A DNA stretch of 64,000 nt. Origin: Seriola aureovittata. Lineage: Eukaryota > Chordata > Actinopteri > Carangiformes > Carangidae. Numbering within the stretch: position 1 is the stretch's first letter; the number at the start of each line of letters is the position of its first letter. The stretch is from assembly GCF_021018895.1 (NCBI RefSeq), contig NC_079364.1, forward strand, positions 2,134,901 to 2,198,900, read 5' to 3'. The notes under the pieces are model-generated. The model ran no database searches. It was not told the DNA's origin and worked only from the letters and a program-made list of their open reading frames with translations. The position numbers and the translations under genes were made by a program. Positions 1-11,792 of the stretch are shown here, one piece after another.

Positions 1-55
1 GGCTTTGATACACAGGCAGTTCTTGTTGGTGATATAATATTCCTCCATCCTCTAG

Positions 56-208
56 GACAGATGGCAGCTGGTTGAGGAGCTGAATAAGGAGCTGAGGCAG
101 TGTAACCTGCAGCAGTTCATCCAGCAGACTGGTGGTGCCAACAACGACCAGACAAACTCGCTGCCTATCACTGAAGTTTACCTCAGCAACGCCGGTATCA
201 TGGAGTAG
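56..208 (+). CDS. C-terminal exon of an N-terminal RASSF protein (RASSF7/8-like), partial
   Basis: This is the last coding exon of a gene entering from the left edge. An AG acceptor ends at 55 and an open frame of 50 codons ends at TAG 206-208. The peptide is a coiled-coil-like run (QLVEELNKELRQ) followed by CNLQQFIQQTG, then a short tail ending in SNAGIME. The LQQFIQxTG ending after a coiled coil matches what I remember of the C-terminal regions of RASSF7 and RASSF8, Ras-association scaffold proteins. Which paralogue it is cannot be decided from 50 residues. A GTACGT donor at 229-234 and an acceptor ending at 516 suggest that the 3' UTR is itself spliced. The upstream exons lie outside the window. 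Confidence 0.55.
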   Translation, partial: DRWQLVEELNKELRQCNLQQFIQQTGGANNDQTNSLPITEVYLSNAGIME

Positions 209-578
209 GAGCAGCTGAAACCCTCACTGTACGTCAACAAGTTGTTTAAAATATTAATTATTACAGTTTTTATTACCTTTCTGTGGGAGTAAAATGTACA
301 TAGGTATTAAAAGAAAGTTAGTGACAGGGAAGAAAAAGCTCAGGTGAAAAATTTGTGTGTCCAGTTTTTCATCCTCTCAGATCAGATTAAGAAAACAAAA
401 ACACAAATGAACATATGAATGTAAAATGGAAGGAGAAAAACAGACACTCCTATTTTGATGATTACGAGTGAAAATAAACTGAAACAATCATGAATAACTC
501 TCTTTTTCTACTGCAGGACATGGACTACGAGAGAAAAAAGTTCTCAGAGTCTGAAAACCCAAAGACCGTCCAGACCTT

Positions 579-624
<46 letters not shown>

Positions 625-1161
625 TGTGTTTATGTCACTGCCATTTTTTGTAAAAATTAAGAATAAGACTGTCTTTGAGGTAAACAAATGTTTGTATTGT
701 ATGTTTGCTTGTTGTGTTAATATATAGTCTGTTTGTAATTCATAGCTCACACAATATAACCTTTATAGACAGTGAGTATCATTTCAAGCTCACACAAAGC
801 AGATCATCTTTTCTCCACTACAGGACGCGGAAGCTTAGTCCATTAACAGCCCCGTGTATGCACTTAATATACTGTACAAGTACATGTATGCATATGTTCA
901 TGAACTTTTATGAGAAATACACATACATACATACATAACTGAATGTCTAGGAGTCCACATACAATCACAACACGGCAGCAAAAAAACTACTAAATATAAT
1001 TTATTCCTTTCAAATATTACAGTATAGTCTCCTTAGATATGTTATTTATTTTCACGTTTTTTTTCTTCCTTATTTCTGCGCTCTGTTTTCTAACACTGAT
1101 GTTAAACTTGCCATATTGTTGTACACTTTCTACTGAAATTCAAATTCGAATTAAAAATAAA
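209..1161 (+). other. 3' UTR of the RASSF-like gene
   Basis: Non-coding sequence follows the TAG at 208. A likely UTR intron spans 229-516 (GTACGT donor, pyrimidine-rich CTGCAG acceptor). The best poly(A) signal is AATAAA at 1156-1161. Two TG microsatellites lie in or just after it. The open frames here are low-complexity and show no family resemblance. Confidence 0.4.
582..622. repeat. (TG)n microsatellite
   Basis: A near-perfect TG dinucleotide run of about 40 bp, in the presumed 3' UTR of the RASSF-like gene. Confidence 0.95.
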
Positions 1162-1246
1162 CTGTGATGTGATACTGTAACTACAGGAAGTGACTTTATT
1201 GTGACGCTGTACTCTTGGATGGAATATTTTTACCCTGTGGTACAAA

Positions 1247-1252
<6 letters not shown>

Positions 1253-1322
<70 letters not shown>
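1253..1322. repeat. (GT)n microsatellite
   Basis: An uninterrupted GT run of about 70 bp followed by a few GTT units. Confidence 0.95.
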
Positions 1323-1323
<1 letters not shown>

Positions 1324-1383
1324 GTTGTTGTTGACATGACCACTTCTACTCCTCCTCAGAATGACTTCTTACCTTGACCCTGA

Positions 1384-1419
1384 CCCAACCAATCCAACCA
1401 ATCCAACCAATCCAACCAG
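1384..1419. repeat. Short tandem repeat of AATCCAACC type
   Basis: Four imperfect 9-bp units (CCAACCAAT phase) in tandem. No function can be assigned. Confidence 0.8.
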
Positions 1420-1772
1420 CGAAGGCAGCGATCATTAGCCAATCAGAGAAAGTGGTGGGCGGGTCATGTCGACTCCATGGTAGGCTTCGTAAATTTACAA
1501 CCTGCCGCTGTAGCATTGATAGCTAATCAAAGGAAACAGTCACAGTAGAGGACAAACCAAACCACCAGCTAAAGAGAGCAAGAGATGACGTCCAGCTTTC
1601 CCGGGAGAGCAGCTCCACCAGCACCCCGTCGGTTTCGCTTGGTTGTAGTTTTTCTTTTGTAGAGATGGAGATTGTCGCGGACTGACCATCGCGCGAAAAC
1701 ATGGCTACGCAACCCCGTGACCCGGAAGCGACAAGCTCACTTCTCCGTGATGCATGTCCACACCGTAGACAG

Positions 1773-1911
1773 TATATAAAAAGGTCCACACTGACATTTT
1801 TAACTCATTGGACATCTGTGCCCTGATGAGAGACTTCATTTCCATAACACCTGAGCACAAGGCCACATTTGGATTATTATAACTACTGGAGCACCTGGCT
1901 CGCAGCCTAAG
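1773..1911 (+). promoter_or_regulatory. Possible TATA promoter and non-coding first exon
   Basis: TATATAAA lies at 1773-1780. About 30 bp further on begins a stretch ending in AAG|GTAAAT, a plausible splice donor at 1912. No coding frame is convincing. It could be an alternative distal first exon of the PDE6 gamma gene downstream, or the start of an unrelated non-coding transcript. Only the TATA/donor geometry supports it. Confidence 0.25.
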
Positions 1912-4560
1912 GTAAATTATTTAGTTTAAGCTGCTGCCGAGGAGTTTAATATTCAGTTGTCAATTTCTTTTCACCTTTGTTGAGAAAATGGAAAATGTGC
2001 ATATTTAGATATGTTCTTGTGTGCTGTTGGACACATGTATTGCAATATTATGGCATTATTGTGAAATATTATTGACATTAACAGTTAGTTCCGACCAAGT
2101 AATTTGATTGGACGAGAGTCCATGAGCGCTGAGTACAACAGCACTGGGACTTTTAACTAGATGTATCACTCCGCCTAACCGTTAATTAGCGTTCCGCTAA
2201 CGGTCGTTATCTATCTTAGATCGTAACAAACTTTGCAAAGATGAAAATATTTCCAGAAATAACACTTGAATTAAATGATTTATGGTCGGCAGGAGAGGAT
2301 GAAGGAAACAACCTTGGATACTTGAGCGCACACTTTAGCTAACACGTAGACAAACTAGCAAGCTAGTGTGCACTGTGCAGGTCAGGAAAATGTTTGTGTG
2401 TTGCTTTGGGAACTATTTGTGATGGCATACCAAAAACGAAAAAGATAAAATAAACAAACAAATCATAATCTGTTGTTGTTTATTTAACTAACTGTTTATT
2501 TAAAAGCAATATAACACTCGAGGTCGTGATGTTGTACTGAATATCAGCAAGACTCTGATTGTCTTAGGTACAAGGTCTATGAACAACATCACTCCCTTTG
2601 GTGAGATATTGCTTAAATACCATTTGCATTACTGAGTCTTGTTTTGTAGACCTGGCTGCTGTTGTTGTTACTGCTGCTGCTTTTTTGGTCTGTGTTGCAG
2701 TAGTATTGTTGTATTCGTATGGGTTGTATTGTATGAGTTGGGGTAAAATGTTCCTCCCACTACAGCACCTCCAATTTAAAACATCTTTCCACGGCCCTGC
2801 ATGAAATCAGTAAAAAATAAAAAATTAATTACTGAATAAATGAATCTCTTATAAGTCTATCAAGACAGAATGAAGGCAAAGAAACCAGAGGAAACTCTGG
2901 TTTTAATCATATTTAGGATACAATAAGGAACATTAAAAACCCATTTTGTATATTTCTAATTTTACTTTGATTTATGTTGGGGCTTCTCATGCTACAGCTC
3001 TGTGTTGTCTGTGTTTTAACAGCTTTCTAGCAGAGTGGTTCAAAACCTTTTCAGGAGCGCTGCCCTCTTTTGAGGATGAAAATGTTTCCCATGACCCCCG
3101 ACCGGCATGTGGTTCTTAACTTGGGGGTCACAAAAAAATGTCTTGACACCTCTACTTTCATTTCCATTTCAATGTGTGGATTGACAGTATATTAAAATTA
3201 TATTATTATATTAATAATTCACAGTCTGTGTGCTGCTTTAAAAAGATTAAAGATGCATTGATCATTTTAATCAATGGTTTTTGTGTATAATTTTTTTCAA
3301 TTGGGCTGGCTGCACATTTTCAGATCTTGCCTGTAGGAGTAGGTGTTGTCAAAAGTCTGTGTCTTGTCTGTAATCTTATGTTTCCCTTTACATTAACCCT
3401 TATTATCACGTGTCACCTTCTGTGATGTTTAACCATAACCCAACTTTACTCTAACCCCAACCAATTAATTATTATTATATATTATTATGCTTTGACTAAC
3501 TGTAACCAAAGCCCTGACCCCAACCACAGAGGACTTGTTTGTAGGTGAATCTCTGACACAAGACCACTGTATGTTAAAAAATCTTATTCAGGTATTTGCT
3601 GTTTTAAATATGTTATATAATTAATGATAATAATTTCCAGAGCATGAATCCACTGTGGTCACCAGAGTCCACTTCTTATGTCACATTGATGTGTTTGCGC
3701 TCAGACCTGGTTACAGTCGGGTTGCTGTGTGTTAAGTAACCAAGTGGTGAAGATGTACAGTATGTGTGTGTTGTTGAAGATTACATTAGGTCATAATTCA
3801 GGTCATCAGGTGTTATCCCATCTGACCACTCACCACCTCCTTCCAAATATACTACAGTCTGTGATGTCGCTGTCCTCAGTCGACCCCGTGGTGTCTGTCC
3901 ATCAGAGCGTTACCTCTTCTGACCCGAGGACCCTCGCACAAACCTGAAAACAGAAACGGAAAGAAAAGAAAATATCAACACAAATGTTTTTTGTTTTGTT
4001 TTTCTAACATACAGTATGAGAGCGGCGTCTGTCGTCTCTTTCACATGGTGTCTGTGCCACAGCGCTCTAATCTAATCTGATCTAATTGTTTCTAATCTAA
4101 TCTAATTTAATGTGGTGCCTTCTGATCCAATCCAGTTAAACTTGACCTAATCTGAGCTATAGTATAATATGTTCAGAAAGGACAGAGGATGAGCTGGTTA
4201 CGATTTCATACATTTTGTTTGCTCCCAATCAAAGAAACAACATTCACAGTCTCAGTGAATTTTGCTAAAAATATTATGAAAACCATAATTTTCACCTGTG
4301 TTTTCATTTCATTGTCTGTGTTATTAACCACTTTATTGTTCTGTCCATTTTGCTACTGCATCTTTATCCATCCAATGTCTTGTTTTTCCTTGTTTTCATT
4401 CCCCTCTGCTCTAATCAAAGGCAACACTATGAATAAACTTACGTGACGAGCAGTTTGCTCAATGACCCAAAACGCCTCACGTCTGGTAAACACCCACAGA
4501 CTCAGGGTCCTGACGTGGGCTGTATATGTTGTGCCATAGGTACCGGCTGTTCTCACGGTC
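1912..4560. other. Intergenic, AT-rich, no gene seen
   Basis: No open frame resembles a known protein. The stretch 3035-3155 (GGTTCAAAACCTTTTCAGG and a later TTCTTAACTTGGGGGTCA) looks like a decayed hAT-type short repeat of the 'ggttctcaacctggggtc' class, which I recognise only loosely. At 4065-4115 there is a short TCTAA tandem repeat. Nothing else is supported. Confidence 0.5.
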
Positions 4561-4564
4561 ATAA

Positions 4565-4778
4565 GATTATCCCAGAAAGTAATCCACCTCAACTCCATTA
4601 ACAGCTTTGTGAATGACCACGGCAGGTATATAAACACTGTGACTGAGGGAGAGAGAAAGAGACAGAGAGAGTGCAAAAAGAAAGAGAACCTTCTCTTTGT
4701 TTTGTACTTCTTCCTTTGCTCAGCTCTTCCATCTAGCTTCACTTCGCCTCACCCCGACTCCCACCAACTAACACACAG
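4565..4778 (+). promoter_or_regulatory. Promoter and 5' UTR exon of PDE6 gamma copy 1
   Basis: TATATAAA lies at 4627-4634. Upstream, GATTA (4565-4569) and TAATCC (4580-4585) match the core of the photoreceptor homeodomain factors CRX/OTX. The presumed exon runs from about 4658 to 4778 and ends ACACACAG|GTGAGA. The exon has the same purine-rich then pyrimidine-rich layout as the exon upstream of copy 2 (AGACAGA, CAAAAAGAAAGAG, then a CTTTGT stretch). That conservation is the main reason to believe both. Confidence 0.6.
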
Positions 4779-6201
4779 GTGAGACTCTCTGCTGACACCT
4801 TACGGCAGCACACACTGTAGCTGTAGTCTGTAGCTGCTGCATGTCTTAAAGAGGTCAAGTAGAATAAAGAAAACAATCATTTCTTTTAAATATGTTTCTG
4901 TCAAATTAGATGTGATGATAAATTGTTGATCTTAGAGTCATGAAGTTTTCTTTGTGAGGACTTTTTGCACAGTTGTTATTGCACTCCACCTTTAAATTAC
5001 ACACTGTCCTGCTGTTACTGATGCACTAAGATCTTTTATTCTTATTCCTACTTTTATTAAATGCAGCTTTTTATTTTTTGTTATTCTACATTTGGCTGTC
5101 TGCAGCTATGCTTTTTGATTTCTATTTATCCTATTTATATTTCAATTTATGAAATACTGACTAAACCAGATGGCACTCTGCATCAGAAATACTGAGCACC
5201 ATGTGGCACTGGCACATTTTTACTTGAGTGATTGTAAATATTCATTAATCCAGTTCGATGCTCATTATTAATGTTTTTATGTATTTTCCTGCTTAGTCAT
5301 GACGTCTTGTAGTTTTCATCGTTACAGTTCAAATAAAATGTCTTGACACTTTTTCCCCATATTAAATACTAATGGTAATATTGACTATTTTTTTCATGTG
5401 TTTAAGTTATTAACTGAAAACTTGATTGAAATTATTTTACTTTACTTTTGAGGCTCTAAGGAAAAGTTCTGAGGCATTTAAAAAATATGAGTTTGCATTT
5501 TGTTGTTTAGCACAGACAGGAAGTGCTTATCAGCTAGCTCTCGTCAAAGTACAAAATATTGTCACCCATTAACACTTTAATTAAGTCACTATTTAACACT
5601 TTGCAATTAAGATGTGCAAAAATGATTATTTATGGTTTGTAAAGTAAAGTTGGACTTTACAACACCTGTAAAATCACAACGTGTTGTTTATATATTTGTG
5701 TGTGGATTAGTTAAAGGAAATACAACATGTTTTATTATTAGTGAGGCCTGGAGTTGTTTGTTAGATGTGTTTTTGAATTTTGGACCAGGCTACCTGTTTC
5801 CCCTCACTTTGGCTTTATGCTAAACTAAACTAAGTTACTTAATGCACAGACATAAGCATATTTATAAAAATGTTGACTTATTCTTTCAGGTCATTACAAG
5901 TTTGGTTTGTATTGACATCCCAAACTTCAGATCCACTCTCACACTGTCCTTCCATTATTAGAACATCTTTAGCCGGTAACAGAACAGACATAACTGACAG
6001 CTTAAAGTAAATATAGTCACCTAATTATGACTGATTACAGCAGCAAGAGCTATGACCTAAGACATTTAGACTAAGTGGATTAGTTGAGGATGGGCTTGTA
6101 GCCTGAATAGGTAACTTAGGGTCATCAGACATATTTCAATATATTTATCTAAGTACTTTTCGGTTCTCGTTCTCTTTAATAAGTCTTTGTTGTTTTCATA
6201 G
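4779..6201 (+). other. Intron 1 of PDE6 gamma copy 1
   Basis: The sequence between the 5' UTR exon and the first coding exon is AT-rich and has no supported gene. Positions 5775-5835 (GCTACCTGTTTCCCC, then TTTATGCTAAACTAAACTAA) resemble a common fish interspersed repeat of the 'aggctagctgtttcccc...atgctaagctaagctaac' type. Confidence 0.5.
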
Positions 6202-6203
6202 AC

Positions 6204-6627
6204 ATGAATGCCGCAGTAGCAGCACCTGGAGGCACCAAGGCCGCTCCCCCCAAGTTCAAGCAGAAGGTGACCAGGCAGTTCAAGAGCAAGGCTCCCAAAG
6301 CTGGACAGAAGGGGTGAGTATAGAAAAAACACCACTACATATTAAGGTAACTGTAACTGTGAGATAACGGCGATGGCTCATCTCAACTTCACTTCTTCAT
6401 TTCTCTGTCTTTAGATTTGATGATGTTCCAGGAATGGATGGCCTTGGAGGTAACGATTGATCACAGCAAGAACTGATACAGGAAACCGATAACTGATTCT
6501 AATGTATTAGATACGACAGGGTGAATTAACTTCTGGTTTTTCTCTCGTAGGTGTGGAGGTCATCTGCCCCTGGGAGGCGTTTGGTGACATGGAGCTGAGT
6601 GATCTGGCTCAGTTTGGCATCGTCTAG
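6204..6627 (+). CDS. pde6h-like: PDE6 inhibitory gamma subunit, copy 1 (cone/rod cGMP phosphodiesterase gamma)
   Basis: Coding exons are 6204-6313, 6415-6449 and 6551-6627, all GT-AG, giving 73 residues. The protein inhibits the catalytic PDE6 dimer in photoreceptor outer segments and is displaced by transducin. Diagnostic features are the basic central segment PPKFKQ (residues 15-20) and TRQFKSK (23-29), the VPGMDGLG linker (41-48), and the C-terminal inhibitory end CPWEAF...[11 protein letters not shown] (54-73), which plugs the catalytic site in known PDE6 gamma. It is shorter than mammalian PDE6G/H (87/83 residues) because the N-terminus is short. The conserved TPRKGP segment before PPKFKQ is replaced by GTKAAP, so the known Thr22-type phosphosite is missing. 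It could be a divergent PDE6H or the separate fish lineage sometimes called PDE6I. The start is the only Met in frame after the acceptor at 6200-6201. Confidence 0.93.
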
Positions 6628-7202
6628 AACTGGTGCCACATGGAAACAGTTTATTCCTGGTGGCTGCAATCCAGCAGCTTTTTTCTTTGTTTTGCTCTCC
6701 TCAGGGATTCTCCCCCATTTCGGGTGAGTAGATCAGCCTGATATTGATACCATTTCAGAACGGCTGATGAGAGGAGAGGGATTTTCTCTCTCTCCTTGAT
6801 AATGGAGGAGAAAGCTCTTGGACAGCAGCCCCCAAGGATGACTCTTCTCCTGTCCTGGGCCACGTCTGCACCTCTTCACCTGGAAGTTTTACCATCTCTC
6901 TGAGCTCTGTATTATCTTTGTCTACATCTGAATGAAGTCTCAGGAAGTCTCTGTTGTAGCCTTGTTGTCCTGTTTAGCCCATCACCTGTGTAAAAGTGTA
7001 ACACGCTGTACCACTGCTTGGGTTTAACTACAGGGACAACAGGGGAACAATTAGGGATCAACACATCTTTAAAGTGGAGTAGACTATCTCAAGACAAAAA
7101 CAAAGTATCTATCTATCTAGCTTGCTAGCTTGCTAGCCAGCTTCCTAATCACATCAAGTAGAGTTGTGTGCTTTGTGTTTATGTTGTATATCTAACAATA
7201 AA
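6628..7202 (+). other. 3' UTR of PDE6 gamma copy 1
   Basis: Non-coding sequence from TAG to the poly(A) signal AATAAA at 7197-7202. Short tandem TATC and GCTTGCTA runs lie near 7108-7140. Minus-strand open frames here have no family resemblance. Confidence 0.6.
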
Positions 7203-8030
7203 GTGTATTTTAGTCACATTATTCTGGTCTGTCTTCATTCTCAGCATCATCTTCCCTTCAGATGTAAAATCACAACTTCAGTACAGTAACACACAGTTGA
7301 CTGTAGGTTGTTGTATTGTTGTTTTACGGTGACTGATTTTTATATTCCAGTGGATCAAAAAAAATGAACCAAAATGTTTTTAAAAATACATAAATATTGA
7401 TTTAAGAGAGAGTTATAAAACAAAAGGTACTCACCATGTGCAGGTAGAAAGTTACACAAAATAATTTGTCTTTGGGAAAGTCTGGGTGTCATCCATTTAT
7501 CAACAGGAAGTTAATTTTAAGAGGATAACTGCTGAAAACCCTCTCACCAATAATCTTCAGCTTATTGATGAGAAATGAAACTTCACTAGGATCACTAGTT
7601 TGAAGAATTTGATAAGGTGGGAAATGGCGACTTCTGCTGGAGAATCCAAGGTATTGCAATTGTGTGGATGGATTTAATCTGACACCATCATGAAACAGGC
7701 TAAAGTGCTGTTATTATTATTTTATTCAATAAAGCTTATAAAAATAATTATACCACTGTTCCTATTGTGGCAGATTTTTAAACACATCCTGTATTCAAAA
7801 CCAGTGCCGCACCTCTCTGATAGAGTGATGCCGTGAGGTTTGGGCTGGTCATGAGATTTATGGTGAAGTGAAGCGAGACACTGAATCATCCTGCCTCAAT
7901 ACTTTTGTTTTGAAAGGGTTTTTCAAACCAGGTTACACTAATCCCCCATGTACAGACTGCAAGGCAAACAGGTTCATTAGCACATACAGCTAACTCTCCC
8001 TCTCTTCTTTGTTGATGATGTGCTCTTCTG
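7203..8030. other. Intergenic between PDE6 gamma copy 1 and the Tc1 element
   Basis: AT-rich with no supported gene, RNA or recognised repeat. Confidence 0.6.
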
Positions 8031-9666
8031 CAACCCCTGGCAAAAATTATGGAATCACCGCTCTTGGAGGATGTTCATGCAGTTGCTTAATTTCGTAGAA
8101 TAAAAACCTAATCACAGACATGCCACAAAACTATCATTATTCAAAATGCCAACCTTCTGGCTTTAAGGAACATTTAAAAAAAAAAAAGAAAAGAAAAGAA
8201 AGACAGGTGTTGTAGTCAGTCACAATGGCTTTTTTTAGATCAAGTAGAGGAAAAAAATATGGAATCACTCAATTCTGAGGAAAATATTACGGAATCATGA
8301 GAAAAACACTACACCATACGACTTTGTTGCACCACCTGTTTCTTTTATAACAGCTTGATTTCCCTGAGGCATGGACTTAACAATTAACAAACAGTATTCT
8401 CCATCAATCCGGCTGCATCTGTCTCTTATTGCTGTTACCAGATCAGCTTTGCAGGTTGGAGCCTTGTCATGGACCATTTTCTTCAATTTCCACCATAGAT
8501 TCTCAATTGGATTGAGATCCCGACTATTTGCAGGCCATGCCATTGACATATGTCTTTCTTGAAGGAAAGTTTTCACGTCTTTTGCTCTATGGCAAGATGC
8601 ATTATCATCTTGAAAAATGATGTCATCATCACCAAACATCCTTTCAGTTGGTGGAATAAGAAAAGTGTCCATAAATTTCAATGTAAACTTGTGCATTTAT
8701 TGAAGATGTAATGACTGCCATCTCCCCCGTGCCTTTGCCTACATGCAGCCCCATATCATCAATGACTGTGGAAATTTGCATGTTTTCTTCAGGCTGTCGT
8801 CTTCATAAATTTCATTGGAACGGCACCAAACAAAAGTTCCAGTATCATCACCTTGCCCAATGCAGATTCGCGATTCATCACTGAATATCACTTTCATCCA
8901 GTCATCCACAGTCCATAAATGCTTTTCTTTAGTCCACCGTAACCTTGGTCTTTTCTGTTTAGGTGTTAATGATGGCTTTCGTTTGGCTTTTCTGTATGTA
9001 AATCCTATTTCCTTTAGGCGATTTCTTACAGTTCGGTCACAGACATTGACTCCAGTTTCTGCCCATTTGTTCCCCATTTGTTTTGTTGTGCATTTTCTGT
9101 TTTCAAGACATATTGCTTTAAGTTTTATATCTTGACGCTTTGATGTCTTCCTTGGTCTACCAGTATGCTTCCCTTTTACAACCTTCCCATTTTGTTTGTA
9201 CTTGGTCCAGATTTTAGACACAGCTGACTGGGAACAACCAACATCTTTTGCAACATTGCGTGATGATTTACCTTCTTGAAGAAGTTTTATAATCCTCTCC
9301 TTTGTTTCAACTGACATCTCTCGTGTTGGAGCCATGATTCATGTCAATCTGTTTGGTGCAACAGCTCTCCAAGGTGTGAGCGCTCTTTTTTAACTGCAGA
9401 CTAATTAGCAGATTTAATCTGATGCAGGTGTTTGTTTTAGAACTGCAAATTACATTACATTTTCCTCTGCTTGATCTAAAAAAGCAATTGTGACTGACTA
9501 TAACACTTTTCTTTATTTCGTTTATTGTTTCTTAAAGCCAGAAGGTTGGCATTTTAAATAATGATAGTTTTGTGGCATGTCTGTGATTTGCTTTTTTTCT
9601 ACAAAATTAAACAATTGAATGAACATCCTCCAAGAGCGGTGATTCCATAATTTTTGCCAGGGGTTG
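8031..9666 (-). mobile_element. Tc1/mariner-family DNA transposon, full length but decayed
   Basis: Long terminal inverted repeats of about 200-220 bp bound the element: 8031 to about 8253, and about 9461 to 9666. Both start CAACCCCTGGCAAAAATTAT read inward. The right flank is TA (9667-9668) and the left flank is TG, consistent with a TA target duplication mutated on one side. The single gene inside is on the minus strand. The arms differ at scattered positions, so the insertion is not recent. Confidence 0.93.
8295..9335 (-). pseudogene. Tc1-like transposase, interrupted
   Basis: The minus strand starts at ATG 9335-9333 (MAPTREMSVETKERI). It shows a paired-type helix-turn-helix (KSSRNVAKDVGCSQSAVSKI), a second HTH region with the GRPRK motif (basic minor-groove hook), and a DDE-type catalytic core. 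The first Asp is in VIFSDES, the second in FQDDNASCHRA, and the Glu in DLNPIENLWWKLK, giving a DD34E layout. The frame hits a TAG at 8741-8739 just after MIWGCM. A one-base shift follows and is compensated near 8660, after which the C-terminal half is open to 8295. All catalytic positions survive but the protein cannot be made in one piece. The element is therefore non-autonomous now. Confidence 0.9.
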
Positions 9667-10740
9667 TATCTCCATGTGTGATTTGATGATGATCAGTTCA
9701 TTAAATTAAATTCAAAATAACTTCCATTTCTCACTGATTGTTTTTAATAAAAAAGTTCTGTGTCTTCACTTCCAATATCTATAAACCACACACTCTTGTA
9801 TATAATCCACTCATTCCTAATGGGAGTGGGCGTATTTTTAAACAGCCTTATGGATAATCCTGCTGAGGTGAATGGAGACATGGTTGATGTCACAGTTTTT
9901 ACATTTTATTATGTTTACACATTATGTAAAATATAAACTATGGAAAGATGTTCAGTCACTGAAATATAAGAAATATCTATATATATATATATATACAAAG
10001 AAAATCCAGATTTATTGTTCACAACTCACAAACACACAACAGACGCAACAACAAACATGTAAGAGAAAAAACTAAGTGATTTAAAAAATGGAAAAAATAA
10101 AAGAAATAAATGAAATAATGAAAATAATTGCAGAGGGTCTCAGTAGAAAAAACAACTAATAATAATAAAATAAAATGTGTGTGGACAAAATAGATAGAAT
10201 AGCATTGAGGTTTAGTATGTATGATGTATATTACACACAAACACACCACATCAAACTGTACACACTCATAAGTATAACACATTTAAAATTAATTTCTGTC
10301 TCATTTTTTGCTCACATGGACGTGTCGCCTCATGTTGCATCACTGCAGCTCATAGGATCATGTAAAGCCGAACACGTTTCACAGTTGAGCCCTAATATCT
10401 TCCTTGTTATGCAAAGGTCTCATGCTCCCTCGGACTTCGCAGCTTGAACGACGGTGAGAGAGATTATTACCTGTAATCCTCTGTTTACTCATCGTGGTGT
10501 CCTGAACCAAACCTGTACTGATGAAAATTAATGAGCTTGTGTGTTAATAAAGTTTTGTTTATGTTGATCATCAGACTCAAACCATTTTCAATTTAATATT
10601 TACATTTACTTTTTTTTTTAAAGAGTTTTATTCTTCTTATTTAGATTTTTATGGGAAACACTGAGAAAGAAAAGACAGTTGAAATATATGACTAGTGATT
10701 TACTAATGACTGACCCTCTGAGACCCCTATGATTATCTTT
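9667..10740. other. Intergenic between the Tc1 element and PDE6 gamma copy 2
   Basis: Very AT-rich, with a (TA)n run at about 9978-9995. The short open frames are low-complexity. No gene or RNA is supported. Confidence 0.6.
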
Positions 10741-10749
10741 GACTTATCA

Positions 10750-10978
10750 GGATTACTTATAAGCCTTCACTCAGAATACTTCCAGCCAGCCCCTGTGGCT
10801 TTTGTTAGCTCCAAGCAATAAGTGGGAGGGGGTTAAACCAAGACTATAAAGACAGGGTGAGGACACGATGATGAGACAGAAGAGACAGACTGCAAGAAGA
10901 AAGAGGACTCCGTCTTTGTCTTGTAGTTGCTTTTTTGCTTCTTCTTCTTTGACGTCCAGTCGTCCAGGAAAACAACAA
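10750..10978 (+). promoter_or_regulatory. Promoter and 5' UTR exon of PDE6 gamma copy 2
   Basis: TATAAA lies at 10845-10850, with a CRX/OTX-type GGATTA at 10750-10755 about 95 bp upstream. The presumed exon of about 10870-10978 ends AACAACAA|GTAAGT (donor 10979-10984). Its AGACAGACTGCAAGAAGAAAG stretch and the following CTTTGTCTTGTAGTTG part align with the matching exon of copy 1, so the duplication included the promoter and leader exon. Confidence 0.6.
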
Positions 10979-11792
10979 GTAAGTGCATTTCTCCGTTACT
11001 ATCCGATCTCCTTAAATTCAATATTGCTTTTCAAAATATTTCTCATTTAAATTCATTAAACATGAGCACAGGTTGTGGAAAGAGACCAGAACTGTAACTT
11101 CAACATCTCTCCAACCCAACATGGTCTTTCCTCAGTTTCATAGATATTAGATCTGAATCTGAATCTGAAAAAAAGATGAAAGGATGAGATCAACTGAATA
11201 AGCAACAAAAACACATCAAAAATGAGAATACAATAGTTAATTTATTCATTTAAGAAGTAAAACTGTCCGGTGTCTTCCTCTGTGTTTTTGCCTGTGGTTA
11301 AGAAATGAACTGAAGCTGTTTTCTGTATCTTGTGTGTGAAGGTGCAGAAGTGCCACAAGATTCATCTGTAAATATTGTACTGTAGATCCTCTGGTGGAGA
11401 TCAGGTTTAGGGATGTTCGGCAGCTAAATGAGATGAATATTATCTTTGAAAAATAGATTATAATCCTCCTCATAATCCAGCCTCGTCCCAGAACACGACA
11501 TGGATCAGTGCAATCTTGTTCGGGGGCAGATTTTGATCCTCAGGTCCTGCACACTGATCCCTGACGCTCGGACATGTTGTGACCTGATCTTTGGTTTAGA
11601 GACCGACGCTAACAGGATTAGCACTGTAAAATATGGAGAGTGTTTATGACACGTCAACAGGCATGAAGGCGTGTTATTAATAGAAATGAGATGAAGGGAT
11701 GAAGTGTGAGTCGTGGTGGTGCAGAAGATCCACGTCCCTCCCCTGCAGGATTTATGATGAGTGACATGTTTGTTTGTTCTCAAGTCTCCGAG
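10979..11792 (+). other. Intron 1 of PDE6 gamma copy 2
   Basis: The AT-rich intron ends in a CTCCGAG acceptor directly before the ATG at 11793. No further feature is supported. Confidence 0.55.
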
